A stretch of 64,000 nucleotides of DNA from Heterostelium album PN500 (lineage: Eukaryota; Evosea; Eumycetozoa; Acytosteliales; Acytosteliaceae), in NCBI RefSeq assembly GCF_000004825.1, contig NW_008805073.1, positions 1,240,001 to 1,304,000 of the forward strand, in the 5' to 3' direction. The first letter of the stretch is position 1, and each line of letters starts with the position of its first letter. Shown here one piece after another: positions 32,801-45,900 of the stretch. The translations under genes and the position numbers were made by a program. Under the pieces are notes generated by a model. That model searched no databases. It saw only the letters and a list, made by a program, of their open reading frames with translations, and had not been told where the DNA came from.

Positions 32801-35800
32801 GTGGTTTGGCACGTAGTCTCACTTCGATCAACTCTGATGGACGCAACGAGAAACTTGGAATTGGTGCATTCGATGATTTATGAACTACTTCTACAGTGAT
32901 CAACTCTTGGATGTTTGGTAGCAAGTCGATATCAACATTGATCTTTAGTACTTTGTTTGATGTATTTTCAATGGTAAACCATTCATCTGCTTGAGAACTG
33001 GTGCCTGGAATTGGTGGATGATGAATGTTTGGTAGTACGAATTCACCTTCGACCAAACGACCAAAAGAAATGACACGAAGAGTATGATGCAGATTAATGT
33101 TGAATTTCAATGGGTTATTATGATTGTAGATATTTTCAAAGAGAATCGGTAGAGTGAGTGGACCAGCTGTTTGTTGTTCTATCTTCTTTGGATCGAGTGA
33201 GATTGAGATTTGACGAGACTCTGATTCATTGATTTCGAAATAACCGTCTTGATCAAAGATCGAAGAGGATGATGACGATCCAGTCGATGCATTAATAAGA
33301 TTGGATTGAAGTCCTCCACTTCCAGAGATAGATGTAGAGCTATTGATTCCTGGTGAAACAACTTGTTGATCTCTCTTTAGCAGCATATCGGTGGAGTTGG
33401 TTGTGCTGTTGGCAGCGCTTGGCGGTGCGCTCAGCATAGACGAACCTGAAAGTGCTGACAAATTGGTGAATTTAATTGATTTCGATGGAAGTGGTAACGC
33501 TCTAATGTGAAGTGGTATCTCTGAAAGATTCTGAACTTCGATCATGATAACAACTTCCTTCCAACTATTCTCATATCCAATACGTCCAATATCGACACTC
33601 TCCTCGGTTAGAGCACCCAGAGACATACAATACGATCCATTGATTGTAACGAGCTTACTGATGTGTGTCTTACCTTCACCAGGACCGATTGGATAGTGAG
33701 TGGTATCGGAACGTTCGAAAACCAAAGTACCTTGGAATTGAACTTTTCTTCCTTTCCATAGTAATGACTTTTTCTTGGGTGTCAAGAGTGATTCCGGTTC
33801 CGGTGGATGAGGGTAGACGATAATCTTTTGGTCGTTGGTGAGTACGAATGGTTTTCCACAGAGACGCATAGATCTACGTTTGTCAGCGGCAACATTATTC
33901 ACATTGGATGTCGGTAGTTCTTCAATCGATGGTTCGTGTAGGAACAACATGATATTGATATTACACTTGGGATAGATACGAATGTCGTACTTGAGATAGT
34001 TTCTCATGGTGAATGGATTCAGCAGAGTGTATTGAGTTCCTGTCTTGGTATAACCTTGTGAAATAATAAAGTCTGTGGTACGACGAGCTTCCTCCAGAAT
34101 CACTGCAGACTGAACCGGTGCCACATAGACATCTTCCAACTTCAAAATATCACAACTATTAGAGTTGAGCGGTAGATTAGTTAGGAGTGAAGCGTCATCC
34201 ACCAACAACCGGATGTTGACCTCTAGTTTCTGTCCTGGACAAGAGAGATTGGCAATGGTGACCTTCTCTTCGTACAATCCATAGACATTGGTGTGCAAAG
34301 TGAAATAGATACGTTCTTTCGAGAGACCATGCGAGACTTCTGCACCATCTAGAGTACCTTCAGTCTTTGAGAGTTTCAAATTCTTTGAAGGTGTCATCGT
34401 GTATTTCAATGGCAACAGAGTAGTGAGGTTGCTTATATTGAAACTACCACTGACCACCTCACCAAGATTACTAGTTGAACCGAGATCGATAAGAGTCTTA
34501 CCAACTCTTATAATACTCTTTCCAACGATTGCAGTAAACTTTATGGTATTCTCATAGAGCATACTATGTTCGGTATCGTGAACCTTGATTCTAATACCAC
34601 CGACCAACTCTCTGCAGTGACCATCGATATAATTCTCAGAGGTCATACTTGGTTGCAAACAAATATAGACAACTGTTTTCTCGTAGCCTTTCAAAAATAT
34701 ATTATCAGCTGGTTTTGTAAACTTTTCATCTTGGAATACAAATATTTGCATTGAAAGATTAGATTTTACACTGATATACAATGATTTCTAGAAATATATA
34801 AATTGTTATTAATAAGTGAATATGTTTGGTAGTAAAAATAATTATAAAAATAAAACAACTTACATGTGATAAATTATCTAATCTAAATGAAGAGGTCTTT
34901 GAGAATTTCTTTGATTTGTCATAGTAGCAATCACCGAAATCCAGGATTTGTGATGATGGTAAATCAGGGAATAATACATATTGTGGAGGTCTGGGACTGA
35001 GTGATACTTGGATGGTTCCTTCGTAGTTGCTAGATTTAACCAAGATGGTGTGTGTTTGTTTGCCTGGAACTTGTGGTTGACAGACAGCTTCCAGTGTACG
35101 ACGTCCGTATGGTTCGATGACACCTTGCTTCTCCTTGAGAGTAATCGGACATTTAACCGAGTTGCCTCCTGAAGTTGAAGATGTAGATGGCACCATCAAA
35201 GAGAGATCATAGTTGACACGATGTCCTGTATGATTGGCGAGTGTGAAACGGAATACAATATCCTCGTAGACACGTACCTCTCCAAGGTCGAGTTTCGGTG
35301 GTGATATGGTCATCACCGTTGGTTGTGCAGCTAGTTTAGCGGTTGGTTTGATTAGAGTTGCTGTCGAGGTGATAATAGTCGATGATTTGGGCGAAGTGGT
35401 TGGACTCGTCATGACATTGGAGATTGGTGACTTGATGCTACCACTGCCGGCTTGGTGGTGGCCACCTACACCTGCGTCATCTGCTAGTTGTGCCTGTGAG
35501 ATGTTCTGACGATAGGTCTCCTCATCGAAACAAATCGTTGCATTATAGTTGATCTTCTTTGTGACATCGCTATTCTTTGATTCGTAGACAAGAATAGATC
35601 CAATTCCATCTTCCTTTCCATACCACTGTCTACGTCCAGGCTTGGGAATCGGTGCGAAATACACCAAGATATTTTGAATTCCACCACCATCCACTTCAAA
35701 AGTGATTGAACTATCACCAATCTTTGCTGCTGGTTTAGGTGGAGCAGAGTTGTTTAAAAGTGAAGCATCTACTTTTTCAACATTACCGCCGCCGATCTCG

Positions 35801-38800
35801 CCATTTCCAGAGATAGAGTGCATTGGTGAGAGTACAGATCCATCAGCTACTTCCGACTCGATGGCAGGTGAAGTAGCTCTACTAACAGGAACAGCTGCAA
35901 CCGATGGATTACCACTGTTTCTCAGCTTTTCGATCTGCATGTTGATCTTCAGTGCTTTCTCGTGTTGTCCTTTTCGACGACAGATCTTTAGCTTTCGCTC
36001 GAGTGCATCAATCTCCACCTCGGTCTCTTTGGAAACGGACATTGCAGAACGTTCCTCCAACTTGAAGAATAGCTTATTCAAACAACTCTCAAAGGAACTC
36101 GGGGAATCATCGATGATCTTAAAGATACGCTTCTGATTGGAGGTGTTGGTCACTGTGATTCTCTTGGTGATCGATTTGCCTTTGATCATGCAAACACCGA
36201 AATCGATATCCAAAGTATTCAAGAAGAAATGACGTGGTTTCTTAACGTTTGCCTTGATGTGAACGATCTGATTATTATTACTATCATAAATATTCTCTAT
36301 AATCAATTTCTCATCGAAAATACCAGAGAATGTTGGTTTAAATACAAATTGTACTTCCTAAACAATACAATATTATAAAATTAGTTTTCTTATTATTTAA
36401 AATGAATAAATAAAACTACTTACTCTCTTTCTAAATGGTCTAATAATACCCATTCTATCAACATTTGCAATATTAAGATTACCAGAGGTAATAGAACCAG
36501 ACTTTTTGATACGATATACCAATGGTACTTGTGTAAGATTATGTATCAACAATGTCTTTGTTCTATAGTCATATTGAATGATATTTCCAAAATTGATATT
36601 TCTCTGTGCAAGATCCATCATTGATTTACATACTTTTGTACTTATCTAGAAAAAGATGAATGAATTGAAATGAATTGATTTGTTATTATTATGATTAGTT
36701 TTAGTTTAATAATTATTAATCATAATTAGCCAATGTAACATACATTTAATTCTCTTGTTGGTGTACCAATAAGTGGTTTATCATCCAATTTATCCAAACC
36801 AATAAATAACTTTGCTTCCATATTCTTTAGTTTACCACCTAACCAAGGTCTCTTTGAATCGAGTACAATAAATACAATGTAGATGGTGATCTCTTCGTTT
36901 TGTGCAAGTTCAATGTTCTTTGCTGCTACCAATTGACCGGATTGTACGATGATTTCCAATCGTTTGTACTTTTCGATTTGCGATTGAATGTAGTTGGTTT
37001 CCGATTCAAAGTCGGTGAACAGCGGCAGCGTGTTATCTTCAAACGATGGTACCAATTGGGAGAGTGCAAAGTTACTCATGTTTGGTGTGCCGTACGACGA
37101 TGCACTGTCGAGTTGCAGCGATGTAGAGTTGACGTCGCTATCCAGACTGTCTTCGTAGATGTGCAACTGTTTGTCGAGCTGCACTTCGAGTGTAGGCGAA
37201 CTGGCACGCGAGTTGGTTCGCGAGTTGGTGGCAGACGATGCATTCGAGGTGTTCTGGCTGTCCAGTTGGTATGACTTTTTCTTGGAGAGCGACGAAGCTA
37301 CCGATGGTGTCGGTGGCTGTGGAAGCGTCGGTGTCGACGACGATGCAGCCGACTGCTTGTTGACTTTGGGCATGGCGAGATCCAGATACTGAGAATTGCC
37401 AACCTTGCGATTACTATAGGTTTTCGAGCCGAGCGGATCGATCTCCTCGCCATCAAAGAACTTTGTAATGTAGTCGTGAACCAACGATTGTTTGGTGAGT
37501 TGGTGTTGCGTTGGAATGGCACTGAGATCACCGATATTCTCTTTGTAGAGTTTGATTTCGTCGGGCAGTGATGTGCTGAGGTTGATGGTGAGTTTCGATT
37601 TCGAGATATTCTTGATGTTGAACGATCGCATCGACGGACAATTGACAATGAGCTCGTCGAAATCAATGTAGTTTCGCGAGAACGGTGTTTCCAAGAGGTA
37701 GTAACGCGAGTGCACCGACATCGATTGTTCATCGACGTTGTTGGCGCGCACCTCTAGATACTGGTCGTTGGCAGTGTTCTTCATGTTGATAAAGGTGATC
37801 TGTTTGCGGTACTCTGGGTTGTTCTTACGTGGCAGATAGTCCATCGGCAGATCGAATGCCTGCTTCGGTGGGATGTGAATCTGGTGATCCTTGAACGCAA
37901 TGACTTTCGACTGGTAACGCACTGAGATCTGCGCAGGCAAATCCGAGAGATTGACAATGTGTACCATGGGCGAGAGTGTCTGGCCAACCGTACAATCGCC
38001 AAGATTCATCTCCGATGGAATCTGAATGAGTGAAGTACAGACACGACTGGACACCTTGATGGTTTTATTCTTTGGTTTCGTAGACTTTAACGATTTTCCA
38101 TACTTTAGGAGGAGACGGAATGTCTTGTTGTTCAGTCGTAGCGCACGTGGATCACTGGCCAGCGAAAACAGTGATTTCGGACAGTATTTAATTTGAATGA
38201 CACGCTCCGATCCTGGATTGAGTGTTAGCTCATCGATGACCTCATTCGACTCTTGATGAGTACGTGACGATCGTCCATGGTATGCGGCGTCTTTCTCCTG
38301 TTGTTGTTGCTGCTCTGCATCTCGATGGTCACCAATTGCCATATTCTCCAATTTCTTCTTCTTCTTACTACCAGAGCTGCTGGTACTTTCCACCTCTTCC
38401 TCGTGCAACATAAACGATACCTCATCGACAAGATCACTACTAAAGTTGATCTCAACAGCATCCTCAGAGATATTCTTCACCGTAAAAGTACCATAAGTCG
38501 GTTCATCACTATAACAATCTCCCATATCAAATGAATTTGTACTAACTTGAATCAATTCCTAAAGGTTTATAATGTTAGTTGTTTTTGTTTAAATTCTTTA
38601 GTATAATAAACACTTACAGTTTGTTGTTCAGAAGTAACAGTTGAATGTATTACTATAAGTTCATAGTTGGAGGAATCGTTTTTGTTTTCTAGTTTGAATT
38701 TGTAGGTGGATTGGCCTGCAGCGTTTGGTTTGAATACTATTCTCATTGACATTGATGAGTAGCTGGGTACTACCTGATTCTCAGTGGCTAGAGGCAGTCC

Positions 38801-39625
38801 CGTAACATCGGTGAATTGAAATAAACTAATAATCTTTTCTTTACAATAGATAGAGAACACCAGTGGCATCTCCGATCGATTCCAAATCGTCAAATCCTTA
38901 ATATAAGATGATCCAACTATACAATCATCGAAAATGATCTCATTTAAATCTACTTTTATCTGTGAACGACATATTCTAGTTACTACATCAACTACCAATT
39001 GTTGTTGTTGTTGTTGCTGTTGTTTATCTTGATTATTATCTGTTGCTGTTATTGTTGTTGTTGGATTACAACTAAAGAATATCTTTCCTTTAACTTCGAA
39101 ATAGTTATTAAATCCAACGTTGTTACCGGTTGTTGGATCGGATTGATTCTGGTGTAGTAGCTGGTGGTCAGAGAGTAGTAGCGATGGTCGGAATGACATG
39201 ACGATGTTCTTGGTTTGTAGAGGTAGCAGTTCGAGTTGATCGATGACATTGACCTCGTTAAACAACTGGTTAAAGTCATCGTCCTGCACCGGTACCTCTG
39301 TCTCTGTGTCCTGTAGATTCTCGTTGGTCGACTGGAATGCAATCTGTGCCAAATCACTTCGCAGACTAACCGTGAGTGGATAGTCGACCTGCGATTGCAC
39401 CTTCAGGTTTCTCAGTACATAGGTATCCTTAAGTACGACATCGTCAATCTCCAATTTTCCACTGACAATACTTGTCTTTATAAGTTGTTGTTGTTGTTGT
39501 TGAACAGTAGCAGCAGCAGAAGCAGGAGAGGAAGTAGCAGTTTGTTGTTGTTGTACTCCATTACTATTACTATTATTATTATTATTATTACCACCACCAC
39601 TACTGTTACTACTTATAGATGACAT
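29881..39625 (-). CDS. Giant Ig-like (ASH/MSP-type) repeat protein
   Basis: Six exons on the minus strand (39625-38618, 38558-36744, 36645-36424, 36357-34864, 34787-30214, 30127-29881) join in phase to 3119 residues. The protein contains many beta-sandwich units of the ASH/MSP (ASPM-SPD2-Hydin) kind, each with a start such as NSFDMGDCYSDEPTYG, INFGNIIQYDYRTKTLLI, LDIDFGVCMIKGKSITK, LDLGEVRVYEDIVFRF or LDFGDCYYDKSKKF, followed by NxS- or NLS-type strands. Around residue 1090 there is a short charged coiled-coil (ALERKLKICRRKGQHEKALK). Gln/Ser/Thr/Asn-rich linkers interrupt the domains. No membrane segment, kinase or motor domain is seen. Relatives of this architecture act at centrosomes (Cep192/SPD-2), in cilia (Hydin, CFAP proteins) or in secretion (TMEM131). 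Dictyostelids lack cilia, so a centrosomal or trafficking role is more likely, but this is inference. Confidence 0.8.
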
Positions 39626-40477
39626 CTATTCTGTTTGTTTTAATAGATAAGTTTCTAATTTATCTATTAATTGTATATGATCTTTTATCACTTTTATACT
39701 ACTAATTATAATGTATATATATATAAATATAAAATGATTAGAAACACAACAAATAGTAGTTTATATATTATTTTATATACAATACAATAATCTTATAAAT
39801 GTTATAAAAAATCGTATGTGTATTGTATATGTATCTTCAGTTTTTTTTAATTTAAAAAATAATTATTATTTTTTTTTTTTTTGATATTTTTTTTTTTAAA
39901 GTCTTGTTTTTTATTTTTGGATAAAAATTAAATCATGATTTGGTGGTGTAACGAATTAATCCGAAACACTTTGAACCTCATGCATGTTCCGAAAACCAAA
40001 TTATTTTTACTTTTTATTTAATTGTTCAACAATTGATTGAATAGTTACTTCTATATACAATACAACTTCGATCAAGAATTCCTTGGTGTCTTGAATCCTA
40101 TAGAGACCTAACTCAGCAGATTTCAATTTACACCACAAAAATTCTATTCAATGTTTTTTGAGTGGACGCTCAACCATATATAAAAGATAATCAATATCAA
40201 ATAATCTTTATAAAACTACCTCTTAAGAATAAAAACTATAATGAAATATCTTTGTACACAGAGTTATTAAAAAAGATCACAATTATACACAATCACTCTA
40301 AATGTTAAAAGTCAATTAAAGCTAGTGAGAAAAACAAAAAAAAACCAACATAGCGAACCACTTGCTGTTCACACATTTTTTTTTTTTTGCATGAAAAAAA
40401 GTTTGTGGCGACCGCAGGACACTATTTTTGCTATGTCTGGTCAAGTGTGGGGTTTTATTTGATTTTTAACAAATGAA
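39626..40477. other. Intergenic, nothing recognised
   Basis: A+T-rich spacer upstream of the giant Ig-like gene, with T- and A-runs around 39840-39900 and 40375-40400 and no convincing open frame or RNA gene. Confidence 0.6.
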
Positions 40478-40618
40478 AGTCAGTTCAAAGACGACAATCT
40501 TAACTATTTCAAACAATCACATAACATTCGATATCATTCAATAGCTGAATATTGTGATGATGCTGGTGATCTTGATCAAAGGTACAAACTTTTAACTGAT
40601 CAAAATGTTTATGTATAG
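40478..40618 (+). pseudogene. Short coding remnant
   Basis: A plus-strand frame of about 46 codons reads SQFKDDNLNYFKQSHNIRYH and continues EYCDDAGDLDQRYKLLTDQN to a stop. Its composition is protein-like and it has no start. It could be the last exon of a gene whose upstream part is not recognisable. No family assigned. Confidence 0.35.
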
Positions 40619-41119
40619 AATATAACAATATCTTGTGTATATATCCAAAGAACTAGTTGGTGGATAATAACCTGCCAAAAATGGCTCATCGAACTCTGGA
40701 CCAAATTTTATCGATGTCAGATTCATTGGCAATGCACTTGGTAAACTTGATATTCCTTTGAGGCTGAACACATTTGAATTCGATATCATTCGATAGAGAT
40801 TCTTTAAATCATCTTCATCGTATTCATTCAAATCGAAAATATCTTCTTCTTTTTCTTCGAAACAAACTTAAGTGATATTTGGTTTACTATTACTATTTTG
40901 ATTGAATGATCTTTTTATTAATGATTGATATGATTTCAATTTGAATATTCCATTATAATATCTATTTTTTACTACTTCTTCATCTTCTTTCTCTATTTGA
41001 TGAAGGATATTTATATGACCGGTATTAAAATATAGATATTTATCACGTTCTTCAAACAATCTTTTACAAACTAAACTAAAACATATTTTATCTATATTTT
41101 CAACTATCTTTAACAACAA
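40592..41119 (-). pseudogene. FNIP-repeat / F-box-like gene with an in-frame stop
   Basis: The minus strand reads ENIDKICFSLVCKRLFEERD, the F-box-like opening found in many dictyostelid FNIP proteins. After a TAA at 40868-40870 the same frame continues EEKEEDIFDLNEYDEDDLKN and then an FNIP unit, LPMNLTSIKFGPEFDEPFLAG. Dictyostelid FNIP proteins normally carry many such units, and here only one is left. No ATG lies in frame upstream, so the 5' end is missing or in another exon. The stop, the single repeat and the absent start point to a decayed gene. If functional, it would be a ubiquitin-ligase adaptor by analogy. Confidence 0.6.
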
Positions 41120-41551
41120 TAAAAGTGATAGATTAACAATAATTGAATAATAATAATAATAATAGATAAATATTAATAAATAAAATAGTTAACTAATTTT
41201 CTTAAGAAACAAAAAAAAAAAAAAGTAACATTGAATTGTTAAAATATTTGAAAAGAAAGTGAACAAAAATAATTGTATTTTATTATATTTTTGTTTTGAT
41301 TAGAGGGCTCCTTTTCAATTGAGACGTCTCTATCAATAAAAATAACAGGTCCACTTCTTGCATTCCTTTCTCCTAAAAGGTGATTGATTTCAAATTTGTT
41401 TGTAGTTTTGTTTTTAATATATTATTATATTTTGGTTTTTTTTGTTTTTAATTCTTTGTAATTTTGTTTTTTTTAGAAAAAAAACTATTGAAGATTATTA
41501 AAAAGAATATAAATAAATATATATACAAAACAATTTGAAATCAATTTATCA
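41120..41551. other. Intergenic, nothing recognised
   Basis: A+T-rich spacer between the FNIP-like remnant and the 3' end of eIF5A. One slightly G+C-richer stretch (41305-41385) shows no open frame or RNA fold that I can support. Confidence 0.5.
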
Positions 41552-41617
41552 CCTCCCATGGAGAGGAGGGGTCATCCCTCGCATAAGAATGCAAGTTGAC
41601 CCCACCCTTACCACGGG
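41552..41617 (-). promoter_or_regulatory. G+C-rich folded element in the eIF5A 3' UTR
   Basis: Directly after the eIF5A stop codon the minus strand turns strikingly G+C-rich and can fold. GGGGTCA (41603-41597) pairs with TGACCCC (41574-41568), with an inner TTGCAT/ATGCGA stem, and CTCC-ATG-GGAG forms a second hairpin beyond it. Such composition is exceptional beside the surrounding A+T-rich DNA. A role in mRNA stability or translation is inference. Confidence 0.55.
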
Positions 41618-41620
41618 CAT

Positions 41621-42228
41621 TTACAATCCATCCAATTGCTTGTAGGAGATTACTTCTTCTTGACCCATAGAGGAAATAACAGAGAGTGTTATCTCCGCAG
41701 AGTCATCGAAAAGTTTGATGATTTTCTGACGGAGCTCCTGGGCTACTGGTAACTTCAAATCATTTCTGATTGTTCCAGATTTCAAATCCAAAAGAGATAA
41801 AAATTCATCTTCGATATTAATCAACTATTTATGAAAAAAATAGAATAAATATATTAATAAATAAATTACAAATAAACAACTTTGTTAAAACTTACTTGAT
41901 ATTCAAATACATCTACAGTTGGAGATTCCAAATTCTTGACTGAGCTAATGCTGTGCTCGTATCTCTTACCGGTGAAGATGTCGATTCCAACAAAGTGGAT
42001 CTTACATTTTCCATGTTTTCCGGTACCTGATGAGGACATATCAACAACTTTACAAGGGTGTTGTTGAAAGAGACAATACTAGTTATTAAAAAAAAAAAAA
42101 TGTTTAAAAAATAATTTATTAGTTAATATTGTTTTTTTATTTTTTTAAATATTAATACAAACCTTTCCAATTCTAAGCTGTGACGCTTGCATTGGGGTAG
42201 TTAGTGATGCGATAGACTCGACAGTCAT
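41621..42228 (-). CDS. eif5a: Eukaryotic translation initiation factor 5A
   Basis: Three exons on the minus strand (42228-42163, 42078-41896, 41824-41621) give 150 residues. The N-terminal SH3-like domain contains the hypusination loop SSGTGKHGKCKIHFVGIDIF, with the modified Lys expected at about residue 43 (T-G-K-H-G). The C-terminal OB domain follows, from YQLINIEDEFLSLL to SVISSMGQEEVISYKQLDGL. TTPMQASQLRIGK at the start matches the conserved TYPMQ..ALRK segment. The protein binds the ribosomal E site and promotes peptide bond formation at difficult sequences, after hypusine is made by deoxyhypusine synthase and hydroxylase. It is slightly shorter at the N-terminus than animal eIF5A. Confidence 0.96.
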
Positions 42229-42933
42229 GGTTGTTTTTGAAATTAAAAGAGTAGGATTGTAAAAATAAAACTAAAAAAAGTTTATTAAAATTAATTATTT
42301 GTATTGAATATTTGTTTGTTTGTTTGAGTTTTGAATATGTTAACAAAATATATATAGATATATTTTCTCCCCATGAAAATTAAAACAGGGAAAATGATAA
42401 GAATACATTTTATGTGACAAAAAATTTAATTTGTTTTTTTTGGCTTCTCTAAATTTCAAAAAATTTTGATTGTACCGCAAAGTGAAAATGTGAGGAAGAA
42501 ATTTCAATATGATACTGATAAAAATTTTGGAAACTATTGGTTAGATTCTTATTCAAATAATTTAAATCTCTATTCTCCTTTTTAAAATTATGATTTTTAT
42601 AAAAGATTTAAAAAATTTCATATATATTCATAAATGTTGATCAATTTTTTATTATTTTCTTTCAAGGTTAAAAAACAAGTTCAATTTATATCATTGACAA
42701 AGTACTCCAAAGAACCTCTTCCATTTTAACTTTTAAATATACATATAAAGTCAAATTTTATTTTTTTTGTTATTTATATTGATTATTGATAATTATAGTA
42801 CATGTACACACAAGCAATAATCAAATTTTGCACTTTATTTTATATTTACAATGTTTATGATTTTTTTTATTTATTGTTAAATAAAGTTGGAATGTTTTAT
42901 ATTGTTTTTGTTTTTGTTTTTGTTTGTTTGGAG
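42229..42933. other. Intergenic, nothing recognised
   Basis: A+T-rich spacer holding the eIF5A promoter and the 3' flank of the C2CD5-like gene. No further gene or motif is supported. Confidence 0.6.
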
Positions 42934-45900
42934 TTATTGTTTTGTTGGTGTGGAGAGTTGTGGCATTGTTGGTTTCTTAAAGAGATAGTACTCATGAGAG
43001 ATTGGACTTGAGAGATAGGCATCACCACTTATGGAAATAAGTGAGTAGGCTTGTCCTTTTGGTCCGCTATCGAGGATCAGGTTGAATTCATCGATGTGGT
43101 AACCAACCAATGCATTACCACCGAGTGACAAAACATGAGCTCGGAGAATTGCGTTTGCCTCTGTGAGGAATACATGACTGAAAACACCGAGTCCACCATT
43201 GTCACGAACAGAGAAACTCTCTTTGATCAAATGGATATTTACACGTCCGAGATAACGTTCCATCTTGCACTTGGGCAGGTAAGAGAGTGGGGTGAGTTCG
43301 ACCTGTCTCATCTCGAGGCCGGTGGTGTGACCGGATTGATTGAGACTAAAGTTATGCGCAGATGATTCCAGTGATTTCTTCATTGGTGAACGTGGAGGTG
43401 ACATGTCGAATTGTAGATCTCCACCGTGGACGTGATCGTCTATGCATAGATTGTTATTGCTACTCTCATTGGAAGTAACATTTAAGGTGTTGATATTAAT
43501 TGGATTGCTAAAGAATGGCGAACTATTGATGGATTTCGCTACTGGAATGTGTGACGATGACGAAGAAGGAGTTGATACGGAAGAAGCCGGTGCTGATATG
43601 CTTTGAATGTGTGACAGTTTGTTGGTGTTGGTGGTGTTGGTGGTGTTGTTGGTTTGACCTGAAAGATTGATGGGAGGAAGATTTGGTGCTGGTAACAATG
43701 GATTGTTTGATTCCTGTGGAGAGTTTGGAATGGTAGGAGGTTCGTTCTCAATGACACACATCGCAGTGAGTAACATCTGGATTTGGTCGTCTTCGGGAAT
43801 GTTGATATCAACATTGACACCAGCGATAATACAAGGTGCAAGATCACGTAGTTTGAACATGATACTGTCGTACAGTCCATTGAATACAACGGACAGCTGG
43901 TGGTTGAGATAGGCAGAGTCGACATCCCACTCCACACAACGAATCGCTGTGATAAGTCGTACGTTTGTTACATTTTTCGATTGACCAGGCAGCAACTCAG
44001 TATTACACAATGAGAAACCGGGTGGAGTGTAGAAATCAATAAGAGTTGTAAGTTTGTCAACGTCGATCTTATCGTCAATCTCCACTACGAATGCATTGTT
44101 TGCTTCGTTGATACGCTCTGGTGGATAGGAGAGAACTTGTTCGTCATCCGATGAACTGGACGCAGTTGTTGAGTGATGTTTCTTTGATTTTCGAATGGGA
44201 TTGCTTGATTTCGATACGGCGATCTGTCGTTTCGATTGTTTCTTCTTTGAGTGTTTCGAGGAGGTGGTGGTTGTAGTCTTTGATCTGCTACCAATGTCAT
44301 CGTCACTGAATTCATATTGCTCGGAATCGGTATCCATTTCATCGTCATTCGATGCCTCTGTTGTATATTGTCCAGGATCATACGAAGACGACAGAGAATA
44401 GGCTTCCGATTCCGTTGCCTTGTTATTGCTCTCATTGACACCGAGTGAATTAGCACGACCCGTTCTTCTCTTTGTTGTCTGTTTCTTCTTGTCTCTCTTC
44501 TTCCTATGACTACTACGTTCATAGTAATCATCATCTTCACTTGATGTATCGAAATTGTTATTATTATTACTACTATTGTTGTTGTGGACACGTTTAACTA
44601 GCTTCTTCTTTGAAGGAGTATGTTTCTTGTTGTTACTCGCAGCCGACTCCTTTTCCTGATGATGCTTATGAGATCCACTACGTTTAGTATTGGAAGTGCG
44701 CTGTTGTTGATCGTTGTTGGAATCCGATTTGTTCATCTCCATTGAACTGTCAAGTGAATCATCGTTGTGCGACTTGTTAAAGTTGTCGTCGCTCTCGCTG
44801 TTTGAGATCATCGGTGCTGGCGAACGTCCTCTTCGTTGGGAGTGATGATTGTTGTATCGCTCGAAAGTGTCGGGTTGATGATGACGCTGAGCATTCTGAA
44901 GTTTGTCGTGATTCAACTTACTGAGATCCTCGATCGTCTTTTGAATCTCTGCGAATGTGTTGTTCTTCTCCTCCTGGTGTTGCAGAGGATCGAGTGTTCG
45001 ATTGATATGCAAGATTCTCGGTGCTGGCAGCGCAGAGAGGAACACCGCAGTGGCAGTGGCGACACCAATCACCAGAGTATCGCTAAAGGTAATCTGTGAC
45101 TTGAATCCAAACGCTGCATTCATACCGAGTACTTTCAGCTTGTACATAATCTGATTGTGCAAGTCGTACTCAATGAAAGGAACGTTCTCACTGAGAATGG
45201 TGGCGTTCGAATCACCCTGAGATTTCTTCTTTAGCCGACAGACTCGCGCCTGAACCAACACACCTTTTCCAGTGATTGGAATGCCAGGTGGCAAGTCGAT
45301 CGACGCCAGAATAATCTCTGGTACATATTTCTTTTTGCAAACGGCACACTTTACGTGTTGATTGCCAAATGGTGAATCGTCTTTTGGATAAGGAATATGA
45401 CAAATGGCACAACCCTCTCTTAGCTTTGTAGCGCTACTACCGCCACCGCCAGTGTTTGTTGTCTTTCTATGCTTGTGGCTGTTGTTATTTGTCTGTGAGG
45501 AGATGTTTGATCGTCTGATATGATGGTCGGTATATGAATCCGGTAGATCTTCGACGGAACCAGATATCGATCCACTTCTTGTGATCGGTTTTCGCTTCAC
45601 CAGTGGATTGCCACTTCCGGCCGAGCCAACCACCTGCTGTTGCGATACAAGACTCAACTTTTTGTAACTACCACTCAGATCCTCACTGGAATCCTCCATC
45701 TTTGAGATCTTTCGACTGAGCGACGATGAATGTCCGTGCGAACTACTACTGTGATGCGATGAAAAGTCGAGCACAACAGCAGTACCGGTTGCACTGAACA
45801 AACATAGATCTTCACTCTGTTGAATAGCAGTGGTTTCACAATATCCAACGATATAATTACATCCCAGAGATCTAGCGTGTGTCTTTATCTCATTTCTTAT

